Positions 38,301 to 46,711 of a DNA stretch of 64,000 nt are shown here, piece after piece; the stretch's first letter is position 1, and each line of letters begins with the position of its first letter. A program made the translations under genes and the position numbers. The DNA lies in contig NZ_QOKV01000010.1 of NCBI RefSeq assembly GCF_008365405.1, positions 1-64,000 on the forward strand, read 5' to 3'. The notes beneath the pieces are model-generated. The model was not told the DNA's origin. It saw nothing but the letters and a program-made list of their open reading frames with translations, and made no database searches. Origin of the DNA: Azospirillum brasilense (GTDB lineage Bacteria > Pseudomonadota > Alphaproteobacteria > Azospirillales > Azospirillaceae).

Positions 38301-38711
38301 ATGGGTGTCATTACGTGGAGGCGGCAGCTCAGCGTCGGCCAGCCGTCCATCGATGAAGATCACAAGCACCTGATCGAGTATCTGAACGAATTGGATGCTG
38401 CGCTGAACGCGCGCGGTTTCATGCCGGTGCGTGTCGCAAAGATCCTCATGAAGCTGCTGGAATACACCCAGCAGCACTTCGCCCGCGAAGAGAAGATTAT
38501 GCAGGCCGTGCATTATCCAAAGTTCGAGGAGCATGTCCGCCAGCATCACGAGGCGGTGCGGACCTTGAGCGAATTGTCCGCGGTCTTCACGCGGGACCCG
38601 ACCCACCACAATGCCGAGCGAATCTACACCTTTACGGCGGATTGGCTGGTCCACCACATCATCATGCAGGACACGCAACTGACGCCCTACGTGCGGGGCG
38701 TTTGGGTCTGA
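38301..38711 (+). CDS. Bacteriohemerythrin
   Basis: A 136-residue four-helix-bundle protein that binds O2 at a carboxylate-bridged diiron site. All ligand positions are found: His21 (DEDHKHL), His59 and Glu63 (HFAREE), His78 and His82 (HVRQHH), His119 and Asp124 (HHIIMQD). The single-domain form is typical of motile microaerophilic bacteria such as azospirilla, where it may store or deliver oxygen or protect enzymes. GGAGGG precedes ATG 38301. It is convergent with the N-formylglutamate amidohydrolase gene. Confidence 0.95.
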   Translation: MGVITWRRQLSVGQPSIDEDHKHLIEYLNELDAALNARGFMPVRVAKILMKLLEYTQQHFAREEKIMQAVHYPKFEEHVRQHHEAVRTLSELSAVFTRDPTHHNAERIYTFTADWLVHHIIMQDTQLTPYVRGVWV

Positions 38712-38726
38712 GGGCCGGACCGGCCG

Positions 38727-39548
38727 TTACAGGAAGGCGCTGCGCCGGCGGCCGGCGGCGTTCTCCCACGCCCATTCGACGACGAGGCTCAGCAGCCGCT
38801 CCAGGGTCGGGCGCACCTGACGCGCCGCCTCCTCGCGGAAGCCGAAGGGAGCCTCCTCGTCCATATAAGTGACCTGCGACAGCTCGAGCTGGATCGAGTG
38901 AATGTTGTCGGCGGGGTTGCCGTAGCGGCGGGTGATGAAGCCGCCCTTGAAGCGCCCATTCTGCACGGAGGAAAAGCGCCCGGTGGCGGTGAGCACGTTC
39001 ATCACCCGGCCGACCAACGCCGGCGAGGCGCTGGCCCCGTCCACCGTGCCCAGGTTGAAGTCCTCGATCTGCCCATCGAAGAAACGCGGCACGCGCGACC
39101 GGATGGAATGGGCGTCGAACAGCACCGCGACGCCGAAGCGGTCCTTCAGCGCCTGAAGCTCGCCATTGAGCTGTTCGTGATAGGGGCGCCAATAGTCGTC
39201 GATGCGCCGCCGCACCTCCGCTGCGTCCGGCTCCCGCCCCCGCTTGTACACCGGCTGGTGATCGAACGTGGTGAGGGGGCAGAGTTCGGTGTTGCTGGCA
39301 CCGGAGTGGGGGGCGTCGTCGGGAGCGCGGTTCAGGTCGATCACATAGCGCGAAACGATGGGCCTCAGGAAGCCGACCCCCAGCGCCGGGGCGAAGTGAT
39401 ACAGGCGGTCAAGATGCCAGTCGGTGTCCGGCACCGCCAGGGCGGCGTCGGTCATGGTCGCCGCAATGTCCGGCGGCACGACGGTGCCGACATGTGGGAT
39501 GCTGAGCAGGACGGGGGTTTCCCCCGGCTGGAAGCGGAACGTCTCCAT
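38727..39548 (-). CDS. N-formylglutamate amidohydrolase family protein
   Basis: A 273-residue zinc hydrolase (FGase/HutG-type) that releases formate or an amino acid from N-formylglutamate in histidine degradation; similar proteins also occur without hut genes. It shows LLSIPHVGTVVP near the N terminus, the metal-binding VIDLNRAPDD, LFDAHSIRSR and ITRRYGNPADNIHSIQLEL. No hut genes are within the window, so the substrate is only family-based. An inverted repeat TGCGCCGCA / TGCGGCGCA lies 60-92 bp upstream of the start. Confidence 0.88.
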   Translation of the reverse strand: METFRFQPGETPVLLSIPHVGTVVPPDIAATMTDAALAVPDTDWHLDRLYHFAPALGVGFLRPIVSRYVIDLNRAPDDAPHSGASNTELCPLTTFDHQPVYKRGREPDAAEVRRRIDDYWRPYHEQLNGELQALKDRFGVAVLFDAHSIRSRVPRFFDGQIEDFNLGTVDGASASPALVGRVMNVLTATGRFSSVQNGRFKGGFITRRYGNPADNIHSIQLELSQVTYMDEEAPFGFREEAARQVRPTLERLLSLVVEWAWENAAGRRRSAFL

Positions 39549-39607
39549 GCCAACACCCTTGGTTTCCTGGCCTCACTCGACAGACCATTCGTGCAACAAC
39601 GGTTTGA

Positions 39608-39640
39608 TGCGCCGCAGCATAAACGGAACTATGCGGCGCA
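39608..39640. promoter_or_regulatory. Inverted repeat TGCGCCGCA-N15-TGCGGCGCA
   Basis: A perfect 9-bp inverted repeat (39608-39616 and 39632-39640) in the promoter region of the N-formylglutamate amidohydrolase gene. It could be an operator; a second possibility is an RNA hairpin. The regulator is unknown. Confidence 0.4.
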
Positions 39641-39691
39641 ACCGGCATGGCGGTCAAATCCTATTGCGGATTTGTTATAAAGGCTTCAACG

Positions 39692-39719
39692 GGTTGTGGC
39701 GGCCGAAGCCGCCGCAACC
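39692..39719 (-). terminator. UUCG-capped hairpin after the ArsR gene
   Basis: On the minus strand GGTTGCGGCGGC and GCCGCCACAACC form a 12-bp stem with one G-U-type mismatch, capped by a C(UUCG)G tetraloop. It begins 9 bp beyond the ArsR stop. A U-poor tail weakens the terminator call slightly. Confidence 0.6.
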
Positions 39720-39728
39720 GGAACCGCC

Positions 39729-40079
39729 TCAGGCTTCCAGGTCGCCTTCGCTTTCCTCCGCCACATGGTCGACCATGTCCGACAGGACGCGCCGGATGTG
39801 CTCGTCGGTGATCAGGTAGAAGACGCGGTTGCCGCGCCGTTCCGCCTGGATCAGCCGTCCCGCCCGCAGCAGGCGGAGATGATGGCTGACCAGGGACGGC
39901 GACAGGCCCAGCGCCGCCGCCATGTCGCCGACCGAGGTCGAGGTGTCCAGGCAGGCCAGGATGATGCGCAGCCGGCTGGGGTCGCTCATCAGGCGGAACA
40001 TGTCGGCCAGTTCGGTGGTCTGGTCTTCGGACAGGCGGAGATGCGCCGGCTTGTCCTTCGGTGCTGACCCTTTTTGCAT
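39729..40079 (-). CDS. ArsR/SmtB-family metal-sensing repressor
   Basis: A 116-residue winged-helix repressor with the DNA-recognition helix region AAALGLSPSLVSHHLRLLRAG. Its last helix carries Asp92, His94, His105 and Glu108, the exact D-X-H-X10-H-X2-E spacing of the zinc-binding alpha-5 site of SmtB (Asp104, His106, His117, Glu120). Zinc or a similar divalent ion is therefore the likely ligand. It is divergent from a DUF3299 protein; a 13-bp direct repeat lies just upstream of its start. The protein is likely autoregulated, but no transporter gene is adjacent. Confidence 0.9.
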   Translation of the reverse strand: MQKGSAPKDKPAHLRLSEDQTTELADMFRLMSDPSRLRIILACLDTSTSVGDMAAALGLSPSLVSHHLRLLRAGRLIQAERRGNRVFYLITDEHIRRVLSDMVDHVAEESEGDLEA

Positions 40080-40383
40080 GCCGCGTTGGTTCCCGCTTGT
40101 AAGGTTTTTATCGGTTGAGGTTTTTATCGGTGGTTGCCGCTCTTACAAAGTATAGGCCGGAAGCCGCGTCAATCCCATAGGTCGGCGAAGCGAGGCCCGA
40201 AGTCGCTGCACAGCGACCTCTTACGTATGGCCTATCGCTCGCCTGTTGACCTTGGGCGAAGGCTCGGGAACAATTCGACCATAAGCACGACGGTCTGAGA
40301 TAAGGCCGCAAGGGCGCCTTCAACGATCGAATGAACGGTCGAATGAACGACCGAAACGGGCAGGATCGAGGGGGAGGACAGCC
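40080..40383. other. Intergenic region between ArsR and DUF3299 genes, with direct repeats
   Basis: GGTTTTTATCGGT occurs twice with 16-bp spacing (40103-40115 and 40119-40131), 23 bp upstream of the ArsR start. A second repetitive stretch near 40324-40356 has two TCGAATGAACG copies 11 bp apart, with GGTC and GACC flanks. The remainder shows no gene. The first pair is a good candidate operator for the zinc-type repressor. Confidence 0.5.
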
Positions 40384-40854
40384 ATGACGTCGCGCCGACA
40401 GGTTCTGCTGCCGCTCGCGCTGGCCCCGGTGGCCGGCTGGGCGATCTGGGCCACCAACGCCAGCGAGCCCACGCACCCCGCCGGGCCGTTTCATCTGCCA
40501 TTGGACGACACGACGGCGCTGTGGCGGGATCTGGTGCAGGTTCGTATGGAAGGGCCGGCTGCCAACCCGGTCTTTCCGACCCGCATCAAGGCGTTGGAGG
40601 GAAAACTGGTGACGGTGCGCGGCTTCATGGTGCCGCTGAGCGACGCACCCGCCCACAACCGCTTCATCCTTGCCGCCAATCCCATTTCCTGTCCGGCCTG
40701 TCATCGGCCCAGCCCCTCGACGATGCTGCACGTCCACAGCCAGATCCCGGTCCGTGAATCGCAGGCCCCAATGCTGATAACCGGCACGTTGCGGCTGAAT
40801 CCTTTGGAGGGATTGTTCTACCGGCTCGACCGTGCCGAGCTGCGTTACGCCTGA
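40384..40854 (+). CDS. DUF3299 family secreted protein
   Basis: A 156-residue protein with an N-terminal twin-arginine-like signal (SRRQVLL followed by a hydrophobic stretch to about residue 27). The core matches DUF3299: FPTRIKALEGKLVTVRGFMVPL, then FILAANPISCPACHRP and a final strand VLITGTLRL-type block. The C-X2-C-H cluster suggests a metal site. DUF3299 genes are often linked to metal homeostasis, and this one is divergent from an SmtB-like repressor, so a role in zinc handling is plausible but unproven. GGGGAGGAC precedes the ATG. Confidence 0.8.
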   Translation: MTSRRQVLLPLALAPVAGWAIWATNASEPTHPAGPFHLPLDDTTALWRDLVQVRMEGPAANPVFPTRIKALEGKLVTVRGFMVPLSDAPAHNRFILAANPISCPACHRPSPSTMLHVHSQIPVRESQAPMLITGTLRLNPLEGLFYRLDRAELRYA

Positions 40855-40941
40855 CCGTTGCGGATCTGATCGGTCGTTCCCTTTTTCGCTGTGTCATGGA
40901 ATGCTGCCGCCTGTTCGAGTCGGACCGATGGCGGAGAGCGC

Positions 40942-42159
40942 GTGGGCGAAGGGGAAGGGGCGCAGTGGCGGGCCGCCGGGTTGTTCCTGGCGCTCGTCTT
41001 CTATGGTCTGCTGAGCGCGCCGGCCCCTGCGGAGGTCCGTCCGGCGGAGGCGATGATCGGCGCGCTGTTGGTTCTGGGCATAGGGCTGTGGCGCCCCCTG
41101 TCGGTGGCGACGGGCCAGACGTTGCTGGAAGGCGATTCGCCACCGTGGGAGACGCCCGCGGTGCTGGCTCTGGCGGTGTTGTTGTGGTGCCCGCTGATGC
41201 GCGGTGTGTGGCTGGATTGGGCGCTGGGCGACATGGTGCGCGACGTGGTGCCCCTTCTTTACCTGTTCCTTCCCGTGCTTCTGGTGCCGTTGCTGCGTGC
41301 CGCCCCCGACTGGGCGGTGGGGTTGCTGGCCGGTGGTCTGGCGGTGGCCGGTGTGGGGTTCGCGTTGCGTTGGTGGAAGCAGGTGGACTGGGGCTTCGGC
41401 GCCGTCGGCGTCCGGGCGATGGCGGATGGCGGCGTCTATCTGCTGAACGCGCCGTCGGTCCTGTTCGCCGCCATCGCGCTGCCGGCCTTCGGTGTCGGGA
41501 TGCTGAGGCGCGGCGGGTGGCTGCGGCGCGTCGCCGGTGTGGCCGCTGTTTTGAGTGGCTTGCTGTGTCTGGTGGCGCTGGCCGGGGCGGTGCATCGGAT
41601 GGCGCTCGGGCTTGCCGCGACAGCCTTCGCCGCCTTGGCGCTGTGGTGGCTGCGCCGGGCGCCGCTGGCCGTGCTGGGGGCGGCGGGAACGGCGCTGCTG
41701 ATTGTGACGCTTTTCCCCGAAGCGCTGTTGGGCGCCCTGGGACAGGTGGCCGAGAAAACCCGGCTGGCCGGGGCGAACGCCCGGTGGGAGGAGGCGGAGG
41801 CCGCGCTCGGGCAGGCCCTGTCCTCCCCGGCTGCCTTCCTGTTCGGGCAGGGCTGGGGGGCGCTCCTCGTCAACCCGGCGGTGGGCGGCTGGCGCGTGTC
41901 CTACACCCACACGCTCGTGACCTACGCACTTGCCAAGACCGGTGTGGTGGGGTTGTGCGCGCTGATCGTCTATCTGGGCGCTCTTGCTCCGCGTGTGCTG
42001 GCGCTCCTGCGGTCCGATCCGGCGCTCGGATGGGCGGTGTCGGCGCCGCTGGTGATGGCGCTCGGCGTGCACACCAGTTTCAAGTATCTGGACACCGGCC
42101 TTCTGCTCACCCTCGCCGCGCTGGCGGTGGAGCGCGGGAAGCGGTTGCCGACACGCTGA
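40942..42159 (+). CDS. O-antigen polymerase/ligase-like membrane protein
   Basis: A 405-residue integral membrane protein with ten to eleven hydrophobic segments and a larger loop near residues 255-330 (AEKTRLAGANARWEEAE...WGALLVNPAVGGWRVSYTHTLVTY), as in the Wzy/WaaL O-antigen ligase class. The HT-LV-Y pattern after the loop resembles conserved ligase residues. GTG 40942 is preferred because GGAGAG lies six bases upstream; GTG 40891 is possible. It leads a plus-strand cluster with a glycosyltransferase, a Wzz-like protein and another glycosyltransferase. Whether it polymerises or ligates is not decidable here. Confidence 0.75.
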   Translation: MGEGEGAQWRAAGLFLALVFYGLLSAPAPAEVRPAEAMIGALLVLGIGLWRPLSVATGQTLLEGDSPPWETPAVLALAVLLWCPLMRGVWLDWALGDMVRDVVPLLYLFLPVLLVPLLRAAPDWAVGLLAGGLAVAGVGFALRWWKQVDWGFGAVGVRAMADGGVYLLNAPSVLFAAIALPAFGVGMLRRGGWLRRVAGVAAVLSGLLCLVALAGAVHRMALGLAATAFAALALWWLRRAPLAVLGAAGTALLIVTLFPEALLGALGQVAEKTRLAGANARWEEAEAALGQALSSPAAFLFGQGWGALLVNPAVGGWRVSYTHTLVTYALAKTGVVGLCALIVYLGALAPRVLALLRSDPALGWAVSAPLVMALGVHTSFKYLDTGLLLTLAALAVERGKRLPTR

Positions 42160-42178
42160 GGGAAATGCATACTTATGC

Positions 42179-43457
42179 GTGTCAAACCACCGCAGTGATC
42201 ATTCTCTCGTGGATTCTCCATCCATCCTGTTCGTCAACCGAGTGTTTCCTCCGGAGAAGGGGGGCGACCGGGCGTTGCGTGTCCGATCTGGCGGAGCGGA
42301 TGGCGGCGATCGGCTGGCGGGTTACCGTCGTCGCGGACGGGTGCGGCCCCAGCGATGCGCCGCCCGGCGTCACCGTCCGCCGCACGGGCGGAGGGCGCCC
42401 ACCGGATGTGGGGGCGGGAGGCAGAGACGCGCGGTTGACCGCCCGCGGCTATCTCGCGGCCGCGGTGCGTCTGATTCAACGGGCGTTGCGCCTGCCGCGG
42501 CACGACGTTGTGGTCACCATGACCGATCCGCCGCTGCTGGCTTGCGCAGGGCCGCTGATCGCCGCCCGTCATGGCGCGGCGTCCATTCATTGGAGCCAGG
42601 ATGTGTTTCCGGCGCTGTTGCCGGTGCTCGGCATCCGCCTGCCGGAACCGCTGATGCGGATGACGGAGGTGGCGAGCGCCCGGGCGCTTCGCCGCCATGA
42701 CGCGGTGGTCGCCATCGGGCGCTGCATGGCCGGGCGGCTGGCGGCGGCGGGGGTGCCGGCGGAACGGATCACCGTCCTGCCGAACTGGCCCGATCCGCGC
42801 ATCCGGCCCGTGCCGCGCGCGGACAATCCGTTCCGGCTGGAGCATGGTCTGGGCAACCGGTTCACCGTGGCCTATTCGGGAAACATGGGGCTGGCCCATC
42901 CAATGGACGCCGTGCTCGACGCGGCGACGCTGCTGGCCCGCAGCGATTCCACCGTCGAAATTGTGCTGATCGGGGAGGGGCGGCGGCGGGCCGCCGTGGC
43001 GGAGGCGGTGGAGCGGCGTGGGCTGCCGAACGTCCGGCTGCTGCCGCTCCAGCCGCCGGACCGGCTGGCCGAGAGCCTGTCCGCTGCGGATCTGCATCTC
43101 GCGACCATGGACCCGCGGGCCGAAGGGCTGCTGGTGCCCAGCAAGGTGGCCGGCGCGTTGGCGGCTGGCCGGCCTTGCCTGTTCCTGGGACCGGCGGGCA
43201 GCGACGCGGCGGCCATGTTGGACGGCTGTGGGCAAAGGCTGGCACCGGACGACGCGGCCGGACTGGCCGGCGCGATCCGTCGCTATGCCCTCGACCCGGC
43301 CTTGTGCGCGGAGCACGGGGCGCGGGCGCTGGCCGTCGCATCGGCCTGGGACGCCACGGCAGCGGCCCGTCGATTCGCGGCGTTGGCGGGCGCGTTGCGC
43401 CAGACGGGGCTGCGCGGCGCATCCGTCCTGCCCGGGCGGAGCCTGCCGCATGCCTGA
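42179..43457 (+). pseudogene. GT4-family glycosyltransferase with a +1 frameshift in a G6 tract
   Basis: The N-terminal part (SILFVNRVFPPEKG) reads in the frame of GTG 42179/42209, while the rest (ATGRCVSDLAERMAAIGWRVTVVADG onward to TGA 43455-43457) reads in another frame. Both meet at GGGGGG 42259-42264. With five Gs the two join exactly as EKGATGRC, the usual start of GT4 enzymes. The remainder is a complete GT4 with VAYSGNMGLAHPMDAVLDA, LIGEGRRR and SKVAGALAAGRPCLF. One extra base in the tract may be a sequencing error, a true inactivating mutation or slip-strand variation. Its last codons overlap the Wzz gene. Confidence 0.85.
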
Positions 43458-44421
43458 TGGAATGCCGCTGCGCCGCTCTCCGTTGGAGGCCGAGGCGGCG
43501 GAGTCGGGCCTGCGGTTGCGCCGGTTCCTGCGGATGATGCGGGAGGGGTGGCCGATCCTGTTCATCGGTGCGGCATTGGGCGTGGCAGGATCCGTGACCG
43601 CCTTGCGGCTGGTGGTTCCACAATACACCGCGGTGATGGTGATCGGGCCGACCGCCCGCGTCGGGGCGGCGGCGATGGGGGCGCGGTTGCCCGTTCTGAT
43701 CGGCCGGGAAGCCGCTGCCGCCGCGTCGGAACCCGGTCCGGGGGATGAGATCCTCTCGGATTTCGCGCGCTACCTCCAGCTCTTCACCTCCATCCCGGTG
43801 GCGGAGCGGATGATGGCCGATCCGGTGCTGCTGCGCGGCCTGTTTCCCGGTCGCTGGGATGACGAGGCGGGGGGCTGGCGCCCTGCGCCCGGACCCATGG
43901 CGTCCGCCAAGCGGCTGTTCCTCGCGCTCGTCGGCCGGTCGGATTGGGTGGAACCCGACGCGGAGCGGGTGGCGAGCGCGCTCCGGGACCGGCTGACCGT
44001 CGACATGGTCGGCAGCGGGCCGATGCGGCGGCTGCGGCTGCGCCATCCCGACCGCGCCATGGCGTTGCGGATCCTCTCCGCCGCCGCCCAGGCGACCGAC
44101 GCCCATCTGCGGGCGGAGGCGTCCCGGCGCAGCGCCGCGCAGATCGCCCATGCCCGCGCCCGTCTGGCCGGGATCACCGTGGCGGAGCACCGCCGCGCCC
44201 TTGCCGACCTGCTGTCGGAGCAGGAGCGGATCGCCATGATGATTGAGGTCGATCTGCCGCTGGCGGCGGACGCCATCGAACCACCGGCCGCGGCGCAGCG
44301 CCCGGATTGGCCGAATCCTCTGACGGTCGTTCCCATGGCGGCGCTGCTTGGTCTGGTGGCCGGGGCGCTCGTCGTCAGTCTGCGGCGCCTGTGGCGGGCG
44401 GGTGGGGAGGCGGCTCCGTGA
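43450..44421 (+). CDS. Wzz-like polysaccharide chain-length/co-polymerase protein
   Basis: A 323-residue protein with two membrane anchors, at about residues 33-56 (WPILFIGAALGVAGSVTALRLVV) and near the C terminus (PMAALLGLVAGALVVSL), and a mainly helical periplasmic region between them. This is the layout of Wzz/polysaccharide co-polymerases without a kinase domain. Primary similarity to classical Wzz is weak. ATG 43450 overlaps the end of the glycosyltransferase gene by 8 bp; its stop overlaps the next GTG by 4 bp. Confidence 0.78.
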   Translation: MPDGMPLRRSPLEAEAAESGLRLRRFLRMMREGWPILFIGAALGVAGSVTALRLVVPQYTAVMVIGPTARVGAAAMGARLPVLIGREAAAAASEPGPGDEILSDFARYLQLFTSIPVAERMMADPVLLRGLFPGRWDDEAGGWRPAPGPMASAKRLFLALVGRSDWVEPDAERVASALRDRLTVDMVGSGPMRRLRLRHPDRAMALRILSAAAQATDAHLRAEASRRSAAQIAHARARLAGITVAEHRRALADLLSEQERIAMMIEVDLPLAADAIEPPAAAQRPDWPNPLTVVPMAALLGLVAGALVVSLRRLWRAGGEAAP

Positions 44422-45269
44422 TCCCCGTGTCGGTCGTGGTGATGACCCGCAACGAGGCGGCCAACCTTCCCCGCTGTCTGCCCGCGTTGGAGCGTTTCGC
44501 CGAACGCTTCGTGGTGGACAGCGGCAGCACCGATGGAACGCCGGCCATCGCCGAGGCGGCGGGGGCGCGGGTCGTGCCCTTCCGGTGGGACGGGCGGTAC
44601 CCGAAGAAGAAGCAATGGTGCCTGGACCGACTGCCGTTTCGTCAGGATTGGGTTCTGTTCGTCGATGCGGACGAGCGACTCGGCGGCGCGCTGGTGGAGG
44701 AGATCGCCGCGCTGATGACCGCGGGGCCGCGGCATGCCGGGTATTTCATCGATGGTCATCCGGTGTTTCTGGGCCGGCGCCTGCGCTTCGGCGCGCGCAA
44801 CCGGAAACTCGCCCTGTTCGACCGCAGGAAGGCGCACTTCCCGACCGTGCCCGACCTCGACGTTGCCACCATGTGGGAGGTCGAAGGCCATTACCAGCCG
44901 ATGATCGCCGGCACCGTCGGACGGCTGCGCCACAGCCTGGACCATGCGGACGACAAGCCGGTCGCGACGTGGTTCGACCGACACGCCCGTTACGCCGACT
45001 GGGAGGCGGCACTGCGGTCTGATGGGAGGATGAAGGATCTGATCGCTCGGGAATCCAGAGCGCGCCGATGGCTCAAGACGTGGTTCGGCGTGGTGCCGGC
45101 CCGTCCGCTCCTGGTCTTTCTGTATGGGTATGTTTGGCGCCTGGGCTTCCTGGACGGTGGTCCGGGGTTCCAACACGCTCTGGCGCGGGCCTTCTACTAC
45201 TGGCAGATCGGCGTGAAGATCGCGGACGCGAGGCGGCGTGCCAAACCTCCCGCGTCCACCGATGACTGA
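44418..45269 (+). CDS. Family 2 glycosyltransferase (WaaE/KdtX-like)
   Basis: A 283-residue inverting glycosyltransferase. It has the GT-A nucleotide-sugar region VSVVVMTRNEAANLPRCL, the DSGSTDGT and FVDADERL (D-X-D) motifs and the C-terminal hydrophobic Arg/Trp-rich membrane-associated end common to LPS-core or EPS enzymes. GTG 44418 overlaps the Wzz stop (GTGA) and is preceded by GGGGAGG. It is the last gene of the plus arm and convergent with the XRE regulator, with 23 bp between stops. Confidence 0.88.
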   Translation: MIPVSVVVMTRNEAANLPRCLPALERFAERFVVDSGSTDGTPAIAEAAGARVVPFRWDGRYPKKKQWCLDRLPFRQDWVLFVDADERLGGALVEEIAALMTAGPRHAGYFIDGHPVFLGRRLRFGARNRKLALFDRRKAHFPTVPDLDVATMWEVEGHYQPMIAGTVGRLRHSLDHADDKPVATWFDRHARYADWEAALRSDGRMKDLIARESRARRWLKTWFGVVPARPLLVFLYGYVWRLGFLDGGPGFQHALARAFYYWQIGVKIADARRRAKPPASTDD

Positions 45270-45292
45270 GGGTCGGTCGATGGTGCCGTGCC

Positions 45293-45760
45293 TTACACCG
45301 CCTCGTCCAGAGCGCGCTCGCCGCCCAGCGCCTTGAGGAGGTCGAAGGTGCGCTTGCGCACGGAGGAATCTTCGATCCGGTAGTAGGCGCGAACCAGTTC
45401 CAGGGTCTCGCGGCGGGCCATCGACTCGAACTCCTCCGTTTCGGACGGCGGAAGGTCGGGCGACGGGGTGGCGATGTGCTCCGGCGACGGCATGTCCTCG
45501 AAGAAGTAGCTGACCGGGACGCCCAGGACCTGCGACAGGTTGAAGAGGCGGCTGGCGCTGATGCGGTTGGACCCGCGCTCGTACTTCTGGAGCTGCTGGA
45601 AGGTGATGCCGACCGCCTCGCCCAGCTTCTCCTGGCTCAGGCCGAGCAGGGTCCGGCGCAGGCGCAGCCGGGCGCCGACATGAATGTCGATCGGGTTTGG
45701 CCCCTCGCCACGGCGTGACAGCGTGTGGGCGGGTGATAGCTTGGATTTCGTGGCACTCAT
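45293..45760 (-). CDS. XRE-family transcriptional regulator
   Basis: A 155-residue regulator with a central Cro/CI-type HTH (about residues 25-85: [35 protein letters not shown] and [20 protein letters not shown]). It matches a widespread alphaproteobacterial group often called the Azospirillum/rhizobial HTH regulator. N- and C-terminal extensions are charged. ATG 45760. It is located between the two arms of the polysaccharide cluster; a 5-bp inverted repeat GGTGG/CCACC lies at about 45781-45797. Control of polysaccharide genes is suggested by location only. Confidence 0.88.
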   Translation of the reverse strand: MSATKSKLSPAHTLSRRGEGPNPIDIHVGARLRLRRTLLGLSQEKLGEAVGITFQQLQKYERGSNRISASRLFNLSQVLGVPVSYFFEDMPSPEHIATPSPDLPPSETEEFESMARRETLELVRAYYRIEDSSVRKRTFDLLKALGGERALDEAV

Positions 45761-45880
45761 AATAGACCCTCAGTATGGAGGTGGTTCGCGCCACCAGGGA
45801 AATTGGTTAGGTCAGAAAGTAAATTCTATGCAACTTTTCGTGCGCATCAATAGCTAGATGCGTGGAACAGTCGACAAAGC

Positions 45881-46711
45881 TTATGAAAGAAACGATCGTT
45901 CATTTGCTGAGAAACGATATTTCGCATAAAGCCATGGAATTGTCTGGCGCAGGGTAAGAGCAAGCCATTGTAATCCCCATAATGTTGCGTTGGCCGTCCG
46001 GCCCAGCCCAAGCAGCTCGCGGCGGATGATCGCCTGCTCCCGCCGGCCGCGCGCCGGGTCCTGCTGGGACCGCCCGCCAGGGGCGAAAATGCATACCGCA
46101 AGTGGCAATCGGTGGGCCGGGTCCCCTTGCTTGAGGACGGTCAAGGTGAACGCATAGTCGGCGGCCAGCGCGTGGCGCAGATCGAATCGGACGTTGGACA
46201 AGACCGCCAGCCGGTAGACCATGGCTTGGTGATGCGTGAACATGCCCAGCAGGGCGCGGCGGTGCGAGCGCGCCGGCTTCAAAATCAGCCGCCCGCCGGG
46301 AAGCTCTTCCAGCGCATCCCCGTAGAACAGGCCGGCGTCCGGACGCGCGGCCAGGATGGGAAGAAGCCGCTCCAGAACCCGGTCATCGGCCAGCCGGTCG
46401 CCGGCGTTGAGGAACAGGACGTGGCTGCACGGAGGGCCGCAGGAGAATGACCGTTCGGCAACGGCATCCAGCGCGACGTTCATGGCGTCGTACAGGCCGC
46501 GGTCGGGCGACGAGCGCCACCAAGCCGCCTCGTCCCCCTGGCGGGCCAACCATGCGGCTGTCCCGTCGGTGGAAGCACCATCCGCCACGAACCAGTCGTA
46601 GGCCGCCACGGTCTGGGCACGCAGACTGGCGCGGGTGGCGAGCAGGCCGGGCAGGTCGTCGCGGACCACGGTGACCACGGCCAACCGGACCTGTCCCGCT
46701 TTACCCGTCAC
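45881..46711 (-). CDS. Family 2 glycosyltransferase
   Basis: A 276-residue GT2 enzyme: LAVVTVVRDDLPGL with VADGASTDGTAAWL, then SSPDRGLYDAMNVALDA and the donor/acceptor FLNAGDRLADD. It belongs to the WcaA/rhamnosyl-like branch active in surface polysaccharide synthesis. GTG 46711 overlaps the upstream export gene's stop by 4 bp, so the two are translationally coupled. The last 40 residues are hydrophobic and basic. The sugar specificity is unknown. Confidence 0.85.
   Translation of the reverse strand: MTGKAGQVRLAVVTVVRDDLPGLLATRASLRAQTVAAYDWFVADGASTDGTAAWLARQGDEAAWWRSSPDRGLYDAMNVALDAVAERSFSCGPPCSHVLFLNAGDRLADDRVLERLLPILAARPDAGLFYGDALEELPGGRLILKPARSHRRALLGMFTHHQAMVYRLAVLSNVRFDLRHALAADYAFTLTVLKQGDPAHRLPLAVCIFAPGGRSQQDPARGRREQAIIRRELLGLGRTANATLWGLQWLALTLRQTIPWLYAKYRFSANERSFLS

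Noticed and set aside
40896-42240. The upstream part of the 853-codon plus frame that ends in the GT4 gene
   Set aside because: Only the part from about 42259 encodes the GT4 enzyme. The upstream part is an out-of-frame shadow of the polymerase/ligase-like membrane protein, and GT4 homology begins in another frame.
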